From an uncultured Bacteroidota bacterium (GTDB taxonomy: Bacteria > Bacteroidota > Bacteroidia > Chitinophagales > Chitinophagaceae): a stretch of 64,000 nucleotides of DNA. The translations under genes were made by a program, and so were the position numbers. How positions within the stretch are numbered: position 1 is the first letter of the stretch; every line of letters starts with the position of its first letter. Location: contig CAIYUO010000085.1 in NCBI GenBank assembly GCA_903929425.1, forward strand, positions 32,313 through 96,312. Reading direction: 5' to 3'. The notes under the pieces are model-generated. The model made no database searches. It was not told where the DNA came from and worked only from the letters and a program-made list of their open reading frames with translations. Shown piece after piece: positions 36,768 to 46,516 of the stretch.

Positions 36768-37889
36768 TTAAAATCTATAACCAACGCCAATATTTATACT
36801 ATAATCAGCAAAAGCAGCGTCACCTCTTGAAAATACTTTAGTATCATTAGATTTTAAAACATCAGGATAACTTTGAGGTCGTTCTCTTCTAATTGCTACA
36901 GGTGTATAAATATAAAAATTCAATTGCTTATAAGTATAGTTTGCACCTGGCTCAATTGCTAATACATTGCCTGGTCTTCTAAAGCCTGTATTATCTCCAA
37001 TTAAGTCTGATGTGGGAATGCATTCATATCTTGCACCTAATGAAATAGTAGTCGCATTTTTCGTCCAGTTGGTACCAGCTCTTAATAAATATTGATCTGG
37101 CACACTCATTACATCAGAAGTATATTTGATTGCTGATGCTGTTGCAACGCCACCTCTTGCAGTACTCACTCCATTATTTCCTCGTGGATTAATTAAATAA
37201 TAAGCATTGCTATATAGGCTCCAAGTATTATTTAAAGCTCTAAATCCATTTAATTCTAATGAAACGCCTAAACCACCATCCCCTAATTGAATGGATTGAT
37301 CAACAGGACCAACACGCGTGGTTGTTAATGTATTATGAAACACATCGGTTGCTTTATAATTACCAGTAGGTAATTTCAAACCAACGCCACCCAATAAATT
37401 ACCTTTATTGCCTGCTTTAGGAGCAATGATCCACTTGTATGCAGTGATACGTATATCGCCAACACCTTGAGAATAGGTTGAAAATCTTGGATTTCCTTTA
37501 GTACCACTTACATGCTCATATAAGGAAGATCTTTCGTTGTATAACAATGGCAAATCTAATCCAACACTCCATTTTTCGTTTAATTTTCTTACCAATGTAA
37601 TATCAACAGTACGACTAAAATTACGTACATCAGTGCCGTCAGTCACTCTTTGAGTAACTTCATCAGTGCCATTGAAATGCTTATATGACTTAAAATAGCG
37701 ACCACTAATATTTAAATCCCATTTAGGTTCGACCATTTTTTTAGCAATACTATCATGCATCATTTCATGCATCATTGAATGTTCCATGGTGTTTAATCCA
37801 CCGACTGTTCGAATAGCTACACAACCTTGTGCATTTGTATTTTTGTATAAGGTCATTACAATCAGTAATGATAAAATATATTTTTTCAT
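36768..37889 (-). CDS. Putative outer-membrane beta-barrel protein (MetA-like/transporter type)
   Basis: About 373 residues, starting MKKYILSLLIVM with a signal peptide ending near TNAQ. A Met/His-rich stretch (MEHSMMHEMMHDS) follows, possibly metal-binding. Then come alternating amphipathic strands ending in NIGVGYRF, a typical C-terminal barrel signal with terminal Phe. Resembles the phenol-degradation MetA-like barrel family. An upstream TTG is less likely as start. It is the last gene after the haloperoxidase-like lipoprotein (gap 49 bp), suggesting a joint function. Confidence 0.75.
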   Translation of the reverse strand: MKKYILSLLIVMTLYKNTNAQGCVAIRTVGGLNTMEHSMMHEMMHDSIAKKMVEPKWDLNISGRYFKSYKHFNGTDEVTQRVTDGTDVRNFSRTVDITLVRKLNEKWSVGLDLPLLYNERSSLYEHVSGTKGNPRFSTYSQGVGDIRITAYKWIIAPKAGNKGNLLGGVGLKLPTGNYKATDVFHNTLTTTRVGPVDQSIQLGDGGLGVSLELNGFRALNNTWSLYSNAYYLINPRGNNGVSTARGGVATASAIKYTSDVMSVPDQYLLRAGTNWTKNATTISLGARYECIPTSDLIGDNTGFRRPGNVLAIEPGANYTYKQLNFYIYTPVAIRRERPQSYPDVLKSNDTKVFSRGDAAFADYSINIGVGYRF

Positions 37890-37938
37890 TTTTTGTTTTT
37901 TTGATGTTAGGTCTGAGGAAACAAATTCTCTCAAGTGT

Positions 37939-39270
37939 TTATTTTTTCATTTTTAAATGGTCTACTACCCAGCTTCCTACTTTTTTACCTTGCTCCGTAC
38001 TTACAATGCAAGAATTATGAAAGTGTAAGCCACCGTAGAATCTTGCCCAATTATTTTCCTCTGCTGCTGCTCTAAATGATGTAAAGCTTCTATTAGCTAT
38101 GCCAAATTCTAATTCTGTAGAATCTGTGTAAGCAAAATTATCGCCATAAACACTGGTTAATGCTTCAGCTGCAGCGGACGAAATAGTGGAGTGTCCACAT
38201 GTATATTCTGGGAAAGCTGGAGTTTGTAATAAAGGTCTCCAGTTCATATCAAAGTACTTATTTATAACTGTTTCAGGACGTACTGTATTATACTCGTACT
38301 TAGCATCCCAGCAATGGATAAATGCATCAAATAAAGCAATTGCTGTTTTTGCATATGCATAGGTTGCAGTTTCAAAATCAGCTTTAGCCGTTTTATTTGC
38401 AATTCCAACAATGCCCATCCAGTGACCAGGAGGTGAGAATTTTTTGGAACTAAACATAATATGACCGCTCACATTTACTTTAAATGGATTGTCGTCCCAA
38501 AAATTGGCAATATGCCTTTGTTCCTCTGTTAAACTATCCACTGCATTTTTTACCATCATCACGTTTTTATAGTATTCGCTATTTTTATCGGTAACATTAA
38601 ACGCAGGTGGTGCTTTTGGACGAAACTGACTTGCACTATCTAAAACCATGGTTCTTATCTCCTTCCAATGTGGTTCTGCTGCCTGAGCATACATTGGTGG
38701 TGTGGGCACCCATCTGCCTGGCAAATCCTTAACAGTATATTTTTCAGCACTTCTAGTTTGTGCATAATTATCTTTCTTACTCCAAGCAATAATTGCCGCA
38801 CCCACTTTTTTAGCATACGCTTCCGATGTTTCAATCATTTTTGATGGCATACCCTTTGCTTGTACCAATTTGTGCAAGCTGTCGGTATATTCTTTCATAC
38901 TGCCTTCTGGGAATGTAACCGCTTCCCCAACCATGCAATAGGCCACTAAGGATGCATAAGGAAAATCAATATTAGCCGTATCTTCTGGCATAGGTATAGT
39001 TGTCAAACCTTTTAATTGACCAGCTAAACTTTGATATTGGGAAGGGTTGCCTGCAGCCGTTACTTCATAGCCTGCAATAGCAGCGTAAGCATAATTTCTG
39101 GAAGCGATAATCGGACTAAAATTATTCCCCATTACAACTTGATTTAATTCATGCACTGTATTTGCATATAATCCAGCGCTATGTATCACTTGCTTGTATT
39201 CGCCTTTGCTATTACATGCCACAGAACCAATTGCTATGATAGCAATTAAAAGAATATTTTTCATTTTCAT
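37939..39270 (-). CDS. Vanadium-dependent haloperoxidase-like lipoprotein (PAP2 superfamily)
   Basis: 443 residues with a lipoprotein signal (IAIIAIGSVAC) and a PAP2/haloperoxidase domain. Expected vanadate or phosphate ligands: Lys in MFSSKKFSPPGHW, Arg in NTVRPETVI, the Gly-His of PEYTCGHSTIS (residues 358-360), Arg and His in WARFYGGLHFH. The family normally has SGH where this protein has CGH (Cys358). It could oxidise halides with hydrogen peroxide or act as an acid phosphatase. Located after GH65 and the 187-residue unknown in the same direction. Confidence 0.85.
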   Translation of the reverse strand: MKMKNILLIAIIAIGSVACNSKGEYKQVIHSAGLYANTVHELNQVVMGNNFSPIIASRNYAYAAIAGYEVTAAGNPSQYQSLAGQLKGLTTIPMPEDTANIDFPYASLVAYCMVGEAVTFPEGSMKEYTDSLHKLVQAKGMPSKMIETSEAYAKKVGAAIIAWSKKDNYAQTRSAEKYTVKDLPGRWVPTPPMYAQAAEPHWKEIRTMVLDSASQFRPKAPPAFNVTDKNSEYYKNVMMVKNAVDSLTEEQRHIANFWDDNPFKVNVSGHIMFSSKKFSPPGHWMGIVGIANKTAKADFETATYAYAKTAIALFDAFIHCWDAKYEYNTVRPETVINKYFDMNWRPLLQTPAFPEYTCGHSTISSAAAEALTSVYGDNFAYTDSTELEFGIANRSFTSFRAAAEENNWARFYGGLHFHNSCIVSTEQGKKVGSWVVDHLKMKK

Positions 39271-39380
39271 TGATTGAACTGATTAGAAGAATAATGCATC
39301 TACTTAAATTTTTCAAAGTAAAATAGATTCATTATTAATATACTAAAACACTTCCGATGATGGAAGTTGGGCTTAATAAA

Positions 39381-39944
39381 CTAAGCAATGTTTTTGGGAG
39401 GTGGCGCTTGTATAGGTAAACAAACGCTTAATAAACGCTCATCAAAACGGGGACCAATTACCATTTTGCGCGTAATTATTTTTTCAAGTGACCACTTATT
39501 ATTTTGGTCTACGTAATCGAAGCTTATTACTTTAACTGATGACTTATTAACCGGTATTGATTTTTTAGCAGTTAGCTTTTGTTCAAAGTCAGCAGCTAAT
39601 TGATCAAAACTTTCTTTTGCATTTTTAATATGCATACGATCCTGGTTAGGTAAAATTCTTATCTCTAAACTATCATTATATACTCTTCGTTCAACATATT
39701 GATAAACTATACCATTAATTTCCATTTCACCGTCTAATCGCTCAAATTTTGGATTATTTGAATAATAAGGCAAATTAATGGGCGTTTTTATCGAAACCAA
39801 TGCTGACTCATTGTAATTATTTTGCTCGATCAATGTCACCAAATGGTCGGATGCTTTTTGATCAAAATAATTGGATACAATACGGTAACCGAATCCGTTA
39901 AACAGCATAATGCCCAAGAATAATATGGCTGAAATTTTTTTCAA
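39381..39944 (-). CDS. Small exported or membrane-anchored protein of unknown function
   Basis: 187 residues, opening with a hydrophobic segment (ISAILFLGIMLFNGFGY) that could be a signal anchor. The start is TTG; the codon before is a stop, so no longer form is possible. A proline-rich tail (LPIQAPPPKNIA) ends it. No motif is recognised. It begins 21 bp after the GH65 gene, so it is cotranscribed with it. An imperfect palindrome ACTTCC-GATGAT-GGAAGT (39350-39367) follows. Confidence 0.65.
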   Translation of the reverse strand: MKKISAILFLGIMLFNGFGYRIVSNYFDQKASDHLVTLIEQNNYNESALVSIKTPINLPYYSNNPKFERLDGEMEINGIVYQYVERRVYNDSLEIRILPNQDRMHIKNAKESFDQLAADFEQKLTAKKSIPVNKSSVKVISFDYVDQNNKWSLEKIITRKMVIGPRFDERLLSVCLPIQAPPPKNIA

Positions 39945-39965
39945 TCAATGTAAAATTACAAAAAA

Positions 39966-42008
39966 TTACTCTATTGTGTATGTTTTACCTTGTACACCCA
40001 AAATGGTTATTTTTTTCCACCCAACAGGTAATTTGACAGGCAATTGTACAATACCTTTTTCAGTAATGTCTAATCCCCCAAATCCCATTAACAATGACTG
40101 AATTACACCCCCGGCTCCAGTTAAAAAATAAGGGTTAGTACCTCCCTTAGTTTCAGCAATCACCCTGAATGGTGGATTTAAATTAGGCCTATAGGCATCC
40201 TGAAAAAAATGATATGCTTTTTCAGTTTCCCCAAGTCTTGCATATAACAATGCAAATATTGCCTGTGTCATTGCAGGTGTTCCTTGATTGGGTACTCTTT
40301 TTGAGTAGTAATCCAAGTCCTTTTTTATTTGTGCTTTATCTGTAATCGATTTTAATGGATATGCCAATAAATTTACATCCGCCTGCTTAATACCTTCTCC
40401 ATTATAACTGGCATGTTCTTTAGTAACACCGACCCCTTCTCCCTTACTATCCGAAATAGTTAAAATTGGAATATTTTTTGCAACAAACTCCCAATCTGGA
40501 TTTACTTTTAGTCCTAATAAAGTAGCTGCTTTTGTGGCTGCTTGCAAGTTGGCAATTGCAGCTGCATTGGTGAATGCATTATTGTCTACATTTTCAGCCC
40601 ACTCATCAGCTGCAACTACATTGTTAATCTCAAATTGCCCTACACCTTTTCTTTCCACTCTAGAGGTCCAAAAATCTGCAGTTTCTTTGATTAATGGCCA
40701 GCCAGTTGTTTGAAGCCACTCCTTATTTTGAGTAACGCAATAATAGTTCCATGCTGCAAAACCAACATCTGCTGTAATATGATGTTCAAAGGGGCCACTT
40801 AATGCCCAAACTGGAGTTTCCTCCACACCAGTACCTGCACTCTCCCATGGAAACATAGCACCCTTGTACCCATGATTAAAAGCATTTCGTCGGGCAGCAT
40901 CTAGGCGATCAAACCGATACTGAATCATTGACTTAGCCATTTCTGGATGTAGGGTTAACAATGCAGGATACATCCAAAGCTCGGTATCCCAAAAAACGTG
41001 TCCATTGTATCCTAGCCCAGATAAACCCATTGGCGAAGGGCTTAAATTCGATTCAGCTCTTACAAACGAATATAAATGATATAACATGTTATGTACGTCC
41101 TGTTGTGCTTGTTCATCACCAGTAATTTGAATATCACTTTTCCATAGTTCAGCCCATGCATCTTGATGATGTGCAATTAAACGATCACGACCTTCTAGTT
41201 TGGCAAAAATAGTCATTCGCTCTGCCTCATTTAAAGGATCGTCGTGATGGGCTGATGTAATGGAGCTTCCTGCAACTGAAAAACGGTAGGAACTGCCTGC
41301 TTTTAGTTTTTTACCAAACTTCATTAAATGCATATTATTATCCCACATTTCATGAATCACCCTTGGTTCAGCTCCATGCTTTTCACTAAACAAAAAAGTA
41401 TTAGAAGCACACATCAATAATTTACCGGTAGGACTCTTTGCTGAAGAAGTAAGTAAACTAATTACCACATGTGGGCGATCAATTTCATTATAATAATTTT
41501 GAACATCCTTTAAAGCATCAGGTGCTTCCATGACACTTGCAGCACCCAAGTCAATATCCTTTTTAGCAATTACTTCCACATCCATTAAAACAGTAAACGG
41601 AAGTTGTCTTAATGAATAATAAGTGTAAGTTAGGGTTGCCTTGTCTCCCATATCAAAACTTCCAGTGAAGCTTGCATTTTTCATATCCAACCGTTGTACA
41701 AAATTTTGGGTGTTATTTTCATTTACTTGCTCACCATTAATGCTTACTTGCATATTGAGTAAATTAAAGCTTCGTAAAAAATTACTTACCCTGCCTCTGC
41801 CATACAAATCATATGCGCCCGCTAGAACCACGTCCTTTACTTTAAAGGGTGTTTGTGCAGAAACTATTCCAATCATCCCATTAGCAACTGTCACGCCATA
41901 ATAATTTTTTGTATCCCAGTTTTTAGCTTCTAACTGCCAAGGGTCAATTTTTTGCGCAGTTACACTTAAGCCTATAAGTAAAAATGAAAGTAGCAAAAAC
42001 TTGATCAT
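39966..42008 (-). CDS. Secreted GH65 glycoside hydrolase (kojibiose hydrolase/acid trehalase type)
   Basis: 680 residues with a signal peptide (MIKFLLLSFLLIGLSVTAQ). The (alpha/alpha)6 barrel shows HVFWDTELWMYP (near 337), YKGAMFPWES (near 381), the acid Glu469 in AADEWAENVDNNAFTN and IKQADVNLLAYP (near 540). The phosphorylase HAASLGG phosphate loop is absent. Instead there is AETKGGTNPYFLTGAGG with Glu619, where GH65 hydrolases place their base. The spacing resembles the Flavobacterium kojibiose hydrolase as I recall it. Probably periplasmic release of glucose from an alpha-glucoside. 28 bp after VCBS-C. Confidence 0.88.
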   Translation of the reverse strand: MIKFLLLSFLLIGLSVTAQKIDPWQLEAKNWDTKNYYGVTVANGMIGIVSAQTPFKVKDVVLAGAYDLYGRGRVSNFLRSFNLLNMQVSINGEQVNENNTQNFVQRLDMKNASFTGSFDMGDKATLTYTYYSLRQLPFTVLMDVEVIAKKDIDLGAASVMEAPDALKDVQNYYNEIDRPHVVISLLTSSAKSPTGKLLMCASNTFLFSEKHGAEPRVIHEMWDNNMHLMKFGKKLKAGSSYRFSVAGSSITSAHHDDPLNEAERMTIFAKLEGRDRLIAHHQDAWAELWKSDIQITGDEQAQQDVHNMLYHLYSFVRAESNLSPSPMGLSGLGYNGHVFWDTELWMYPALLTLHPEMAKSMIQYRFDRLDAARRNAFNHGYKGAMFPWESAGTGVEETPVWALSGPFEHHITADVGFAAWNYYCVTQNKEWLQTTGWPLIKETADFWTSRVERKGVGQFEINNVVAADEWAENVDNNAFTNAAAIANLQAATKAATLLGLKVNPDWEFVAKNIPILTISDSKGEGVGVTKEHASYNGEGIKQADVNLLAYPLKSITDKAQIKKDLDYYSKRVPNQGTPAMTQAIFALLYARLGETEKAYHFFQDAYRPNLNPPFRVIAETKGGTNPYFLTGAGGVIQSLLMGFGGLDITEKGIVQLPVKLPVGWKKITILGVQGKTYTIE

Positions 42009-42036
42009 GAAGTAGGATTTAATATTTTTAAAAAAA

Positions 42037-45000
42037 TTATTTTTGGAGTTTATTTAACTGAATCACTTTTATACTATCTGAATTAAAAGCTAATATATAA
42101 CTACCATTTTTGTTGATTTGAATTGGTTTTATTTTTCTTACTTGTCCTTTTAAATTCAATCCATTAATGGTGGTTGGTTCAAAATTTCCCTTTCCTTTAT
42201 TGATTAACATGGTACCATAATCAGCATCGTATCTGCCCATTTGAACGTTGTTATCATAAAAATTACCCATTAATAAAACATCCGGTAATGCATCTCCATT
42301 TGCATCACATAAAGCAGCCGTTTTATAGGAAGATATTTGAGCTTGCCATGGCAAAATAATTGGAAAAAAAATTCCTTTACCGTTATTGATGAATACCGTA
42401 TTTGCAAAATGATACGCCTCGTATAAAGTAGCTGAGCTCAACTTAGTTTTAGAAAATATCTGTTCTATTTTTGCTTTTGCAAAATCTTCAGCATATAAAA
42501 ACTTTTTTTTGATGAGTGGGATTTGTCTTTGAATTTCATCTTTATTGGCGAATGGTATTTCTTTTCCTTGTACAAAATAACTAACTACTTGTTCATTGGT
42601 ACCATTATCATCAAAATCATTATAATACATTCTTATGGATTCCTTTTGACTAGCCTTTAATCTTGAATTCAAGCCTAAATTTCCTGCGATTAAATCCATA
42701 TCACCGTCACCATCAAAATCAGCGGCAATGGTAAAATTCCACCAACCTGGCAAATCAGTAAGGCTCGCTTTTTCCCAAGTATTTTTAGTAGTATATACAA
42801 TATCAATCCCACCCCACTGATGTGTTAAAATCAATTCTTTAACGCCATCCCCATTAATATCTACATGATTAGCGTTGGTTATCATACCGATTTTTTGTAA
42901 GAATGGGGCCACCGTATTAGTTACATCTTTAAAATGTCCGTCACCTGTATTGTATAAAACATAACTATCAGCTGGATAGCCATATTGCATGGAAACTGTT
43001 TTGCTGGTTAACAATAAATCTGGATAACCGTCCTTATTAAAGTCACTAGCAATAATGGATGAAGTTTGGTTGAATACTGGAATCGCATTTTCTAATTTTT
43101 TTAGATTCCCTTTACCATCGTTTAAATAAACCCTTGATTGCATGAAAACATCCTTGCCATAATATTCATTACCTCCTGAACCCACCACTAAATCCAAATG
43201 AGTATCCTTATTCAAATCAATCCATACCGCATCAACATCCTCATAATTACTATCCAATAAAAGTGCCGGCTGAACTACTTGCTTGAATTTTCCATTTTTT
43301 GTTTGTACATAAACCGCATTATGAAAACCACGTGCAGCCCCAATAAAAAAATCTTCATTACCATCATGATCAATATCTCCAATCGCCATTGCAGGGCCTT
43401 CGGTCGAATTCATTTGGGGGATAAGCTGCTCCCTATTAAATTCCTGGAATGCATTTTCTTGATGTAAAAATTTAATATCCGTACTTGAAGTGATATCCTT
43501 CATTATGTACCCTGATGGTGGCCAATAATTATTCATTAAGCTGTAATTAAATGCAGGGAGTCCTTTTTGATATGCAACCTGTATATTTTTATTTACAATG
43601 CCATTCAACTGAATTCGTTGGTAACTATTATCTGGCCAAATTACAAATGCCGAATCAACTTTAGTATTTTTTAAACCTATTAACTGAGGCACTTCCATAC
43701 TTGATAAAAAACCTTTAACCGGATAGTTTTCGTAAGTTCTAATTTGATTTTTTGCAAATATTAAAGTTTTAGCTCCCAATGCATTTATATTTTTTTCAGG
43801 GCCTTTGAATTTTATTTTCACAAATTTATTAGCAGTATCCGAATTCGTTTTGTTTTCATAAATAAATGACTTGTCATTTACATTGTTAACGACTAAGTCT
43901 AAATCACCGTCATTATCAAAATCGGAATAAGCGGCTCCATTGGAATAAGAATTGGGATTATTGATGATCCCTTTTTCCTTATCTAAAAAAGACATATTTC
44001 CATTATTCAAATAAAATTGGTTCGGAATTTTGATCTCAGGGAAACGGTCAATTAATGACATATCCTTATCACCCATATTATTTTCCCTAATTTTTTCTTG
44101 AATCTCTTGATTGGATACATAGTTAACATAATCCATATCATTCATTCGTTTGGGTATCCCATTGGCAATGAAAATATCTTTATAACCATCATTGTCAAAA
44201 TCCATTAATAAGGTTGCCCAGGACCAATCAGTTGCATAAATACCGGAGTACATTCCTATTTCACTAAATTGTCCATTTCGTCTATTCCATTGCAAGTTGT
44301 TTCTGGTTACTTGAACCCCATACCCTACACCAATTTTCATTTTATAGGTATCATAATCATCCTCTCCTAATGATCTTTTTAAAATATAAGGATCCTTCGG
44401 CAACATATCCATGGATATAATTTCAGGGAAACCATCGTTATTTAAATCGCCCGCATCAACACCCATTGAATATTGGCTAGTATGCATCATACGTTTTTCT
44501 TGTTCCTCTGAAAAAGTCCCGTTATGTTGATTAATATATAAATAATCATTTTCATGAAAATCATTACCAACATAAATATCTGGATACCCGTCTAAGTTGA
44601 TATCACTAATGACTACACCTAATCCATAACTAATTTTACTACTGTTTATTTTAGACAACTTAGTAACGTCTTCAAATTTACCATTGACATTTTTAAAAAT
44701 GCGGTCCCCAGAAGTAACATCATAAGTTCCCAAGAAATTTTTTCGAGGCGCAAAAGTGCCATTTTGATGTACCGCATGATTTAATAAAAAAACATCCAAG
44801 TCCCCATCATTGTCCATATCAAAAAATGCTGCTTGTGTACTAAAGCCCGAAAAATCTAAACCATACTTACTAGCTTCTTCCTTATAAAAAGGAATTCCAT
44901 TACGCAAACCTTGGCAAACTAATAATTGATTTTTACTTTTAAATTTTTCAAAATTGCCTAGCCTACAAATATAAATATCTAATAGCCCATCGTTATTAAT

Positions 45001-45396
45001 GTCAATCACTGAAACCCCAGTATTCCATGCACTGTCCTGAGGAATATCGGCTTGTTTGGTGACATTGTTAAATTGTAGTTTCCCCTTATTTAAATACAAT
45101 TGATTTTCACCCTCATTGGAAGCAAAAAATATGTCCACCTTTCCATCATTGTTAAAATCTCCTGTTCCAACACCAGCACCATTATAATAATACATATAGT
45201 GGAACATATTAAATTCAGGTGTTGGTTTTAACCTATTTTCAAATGTGATACCTGTTTTATCGGCATCTAACATTTCAAATAAAGCAGTTTCCTTTTTGTC
45301 ATTATTGCAGCTTACGGAACATAGTATTGATATACTTATCAAAGTAGGCAATAGAAAAATATTAAATATGGAAAAGCCTTTATTCATTTTTTGCAT
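42037..45396 (-). CDS. FG-GAP/VCBS repeat lipoprotein with ASPIC/UnbV domain (VCBS-C)
   Basis: 1119 residues. The lipobox is near ILCSVSC. Two sets of calcium-binding FG-GAP repeats (motifs such as DFNNDGKVD, DINNDGLLD, DMDNDGDLD, DFDGDGDMD) probably form two beta-propellers. An ASPIC/UnbV-like segment (NALGAKTLIFAKNQIRTYENY ... FVIWPDN) lies between them. Most divergent of the three paralogues here. Surface-exposed outer-membrane lipoprotein is the likely location; glycan or protein binding is plausible but unproven. Upstream gene of the GH65 run. Confidence 0.88.
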   Translation of the reverse strand: MQKMNKGFSIFNIFLLPTLISISILCSVSCNNDKKETALFEMLDADKTGITFENRLKPTPEFNMFHYMYYYNGAGVGTGDFNNDGKVDIFFASNEGENQLYLNKGKLQFNNVTKQADIPQDSAWNTGVSVIDINNDGLLDIYICRLGNFEKFKSKNQLLVCQGLRNGIPFYKEEASKYGLDFSGFSTQAAFFDMDNDGDLDVFLLNHAVHQNGTFAPRKNFLGTYDVTSGDRIFKNVNGKFEDVTKLSKINSSKISYGLGVVISDINLDGYPDIYVGNDFHENDYLYINQHNGTFSEEQEKRMMHTSQYSMGVDAGDLNNDGFPEIISMDMLPKDPYILKRSLGEDDYDTYKMKIGVGYGVQVTRNNLQWNRRNGQFSEIGMYSGIYATDWSWATLLMDFDNDGYKDIFIANGIPKRMNDMDYVNYVSNQEIQEKIRENNMGDKDMSLIDRFPEIKIPNQFYLNNGNMSFLDKEKGIINNPNSYSNGAAYSDFDNDGDLDLVVNNVNDKSFIYENKTNSDTANKFVKIKFKGPEKNINALGAKTLIFAKNQIRTYENYPVKGFLSSMEVPQLIGLKNTKVDSAFVIWPDNSYQRIQLNGIVNKNIQVAYQKGLPAFNYSLMNNYWPPSGYIMKDITSSTDIKFLHQENAFQEFNREQLIPQMNSTEGPAMAIGDIDHDGNEDFFIGAARGFHNAVYVQTKNGKFKQVVQPALLLDSNYEDVDAVWIDLNKDTHLDLVVGSGGNEYYGKDVFMQSRVYLNDGKGNLKKLENAIPVFNQTSSIIASDFNKDGYPDLLLTSKTVSMQYGYPADSYVLYNTGDGHFKDVTNTVAPFLQKIGMITNANHVDINGDGVKELILTHQWGGIDIVYTTKNTWEKASLTDLPGWWNFTIAADFDGDGDMDLIAGNLGLNSRLKASQKESIRMYYNDFDDNGTNEQVVSYFVQGKEIPFANKDEIQRQIPLIKKKFLYAEDFAKAKIEQIFSKTKLSSATLYEAYHFANTVFINNGKGIFFPIILPWQAQISSYKTAALCDANGDALPDVLLMGNFYDNNVQMGRYDADYGTMLINKGKGNFEPTTINGLNLKGQVRKIKPIQINKNGSYILAFNSDSIKVIQLNKLQK

Positions 45397-45580
45397 TCAA
45401 CTTTTATAAAAATTTGCAATTTGTTATAGCATTAATACATTATACTATTTTTTAATATAAAGTAGCCATTTTTAGACAATGAAGTTAATTCATTTCAAAG
45501 ATTTATCCCTTTCATTCGAGTAAAGATTTATAGTAAAAATCATGAGCATGCTGTATTTTTACAAATAAATTTCAATCAAA

Positions 45581-46516
45581 ATGAAGTATGCAAGATTAGT
45601 GATGACCCTTTTGATATTAACTTCCGTTATAAGCTTTTATTGGCTCATTCCATCCACGATCAAAGTATCTACTTTTAAGGTAACTAGAACACATGAATTA
45701 TCGGTTCTAAGGCTTATTAATAATCATGATTTGTTATTCAAAAGTATGTCGATCTACAAGGATAGTGCTGATCAAAAAATTAAAATAAAGGATGTTCACT
45801 TTACTGTAAATAATGCATTATCCAATTTAATTCAAATAGATATTGCTACTCATAAAATACAAACAAAAAGTTTTATTTCAGTAAATAGCATCAATAGAGA
45901 TAGCGCCGCAATCCATTGGTTTTTTGAAATCAAAACTGGATGGAATCCTATAACAAGATGGAATGATTATCAAGAAGCAAAAAAAATAAAAAAAGCAACT
46001 GCTCAATTACTTAATGAAATCAAATCCTTTGTAGAAAAACCTGTAAATATTTATGGTTTTGATATTAAAGAAATTTCGCTGAAAGACACCCTTTTAATTG
46101 TCACTAAATTTAAATGTGATAAACGACCAACCAATGCCCAAATCTATAATGCCGCTGATGAACTTTCAAAATACTTGAACCAATTTAATATAAAAGCAAT
46201 CAATCATCCAATGGTGACCATATTAGACAATCAAACCAATGATTATACAGTTATGGTTGGCCTTTCAATAGATTCAAAAATTCCTGAAACAGAAAAGTTT
46301 ACATTAAAAAAAATGCCGGTGAACGGAAAAATGTTTGTTACAGAAGTGACGGGAGGAACTTATGCTATCCAAAATGGATATAGTGCACTAAAAAATTATT
46401 TATTAGATGCAAAAAGGCCATCACCCGCAGTACCATTTGAATTACTAATGAATGATCGACGACAAATCATAGATAGTACTAAATGGCAAACTAGGCTTTA
46501 CTTCCCAGTAATGTAA
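45581..46516 (+). CDS. Membrane-anchored SRPBCC plus GyrI-like domain protein
   Basis: 311 residues: one N-terminal membrane helix (MTLLILTSVISFYWLI), then a START/polyketide-cyclase-like region (about 40-150), then a GyrI/effector-binding-like C-terminal domain (about 160-310, with GGTYAIQNGYSALKNYL and TRLYFPVM). Such proteins bind small hydrophobic ligands. It is on the plus strand, interrupting the row of minus-strand VCBS genes, and its stop is adjacent to that of VCBS-B. Confidence 0.65.
   Translation: MKYARLVMTLLILTSVISFYWLIPSTIKVSTFKVTRTHELSVLRLINNHDLLFKSMSIYKDSADQKIKIKDVHFTVNNALSNLIQIDIATHKIQTKSFISVNSINRDSAAIHWFFEIKTGWNPITRWNDYQEAKKIKKATAQLLNEIKSFVEKPVNIYGFDIKEISLKDTLLIVTKFKCDKRPTNAQIYNAADELSKYLNQFNIKAINHPMVTILDNQTNDYTVMVGLSIDSKIPETEKFTLKKMPVNGKMFVTEVTGGTYAIQNGYSALKNYLLDAKRPSPAVPFELLMNDRRQIIDSTKWQTRLYFPVM

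Noticed and set aside
39350..39367. ACTTCC/GGAAGT inverted repeat before the haloperoxidase-like gene
   Set aside because: Only six-base arms with a six-base spacer; insufficient to call an operator or terminator.
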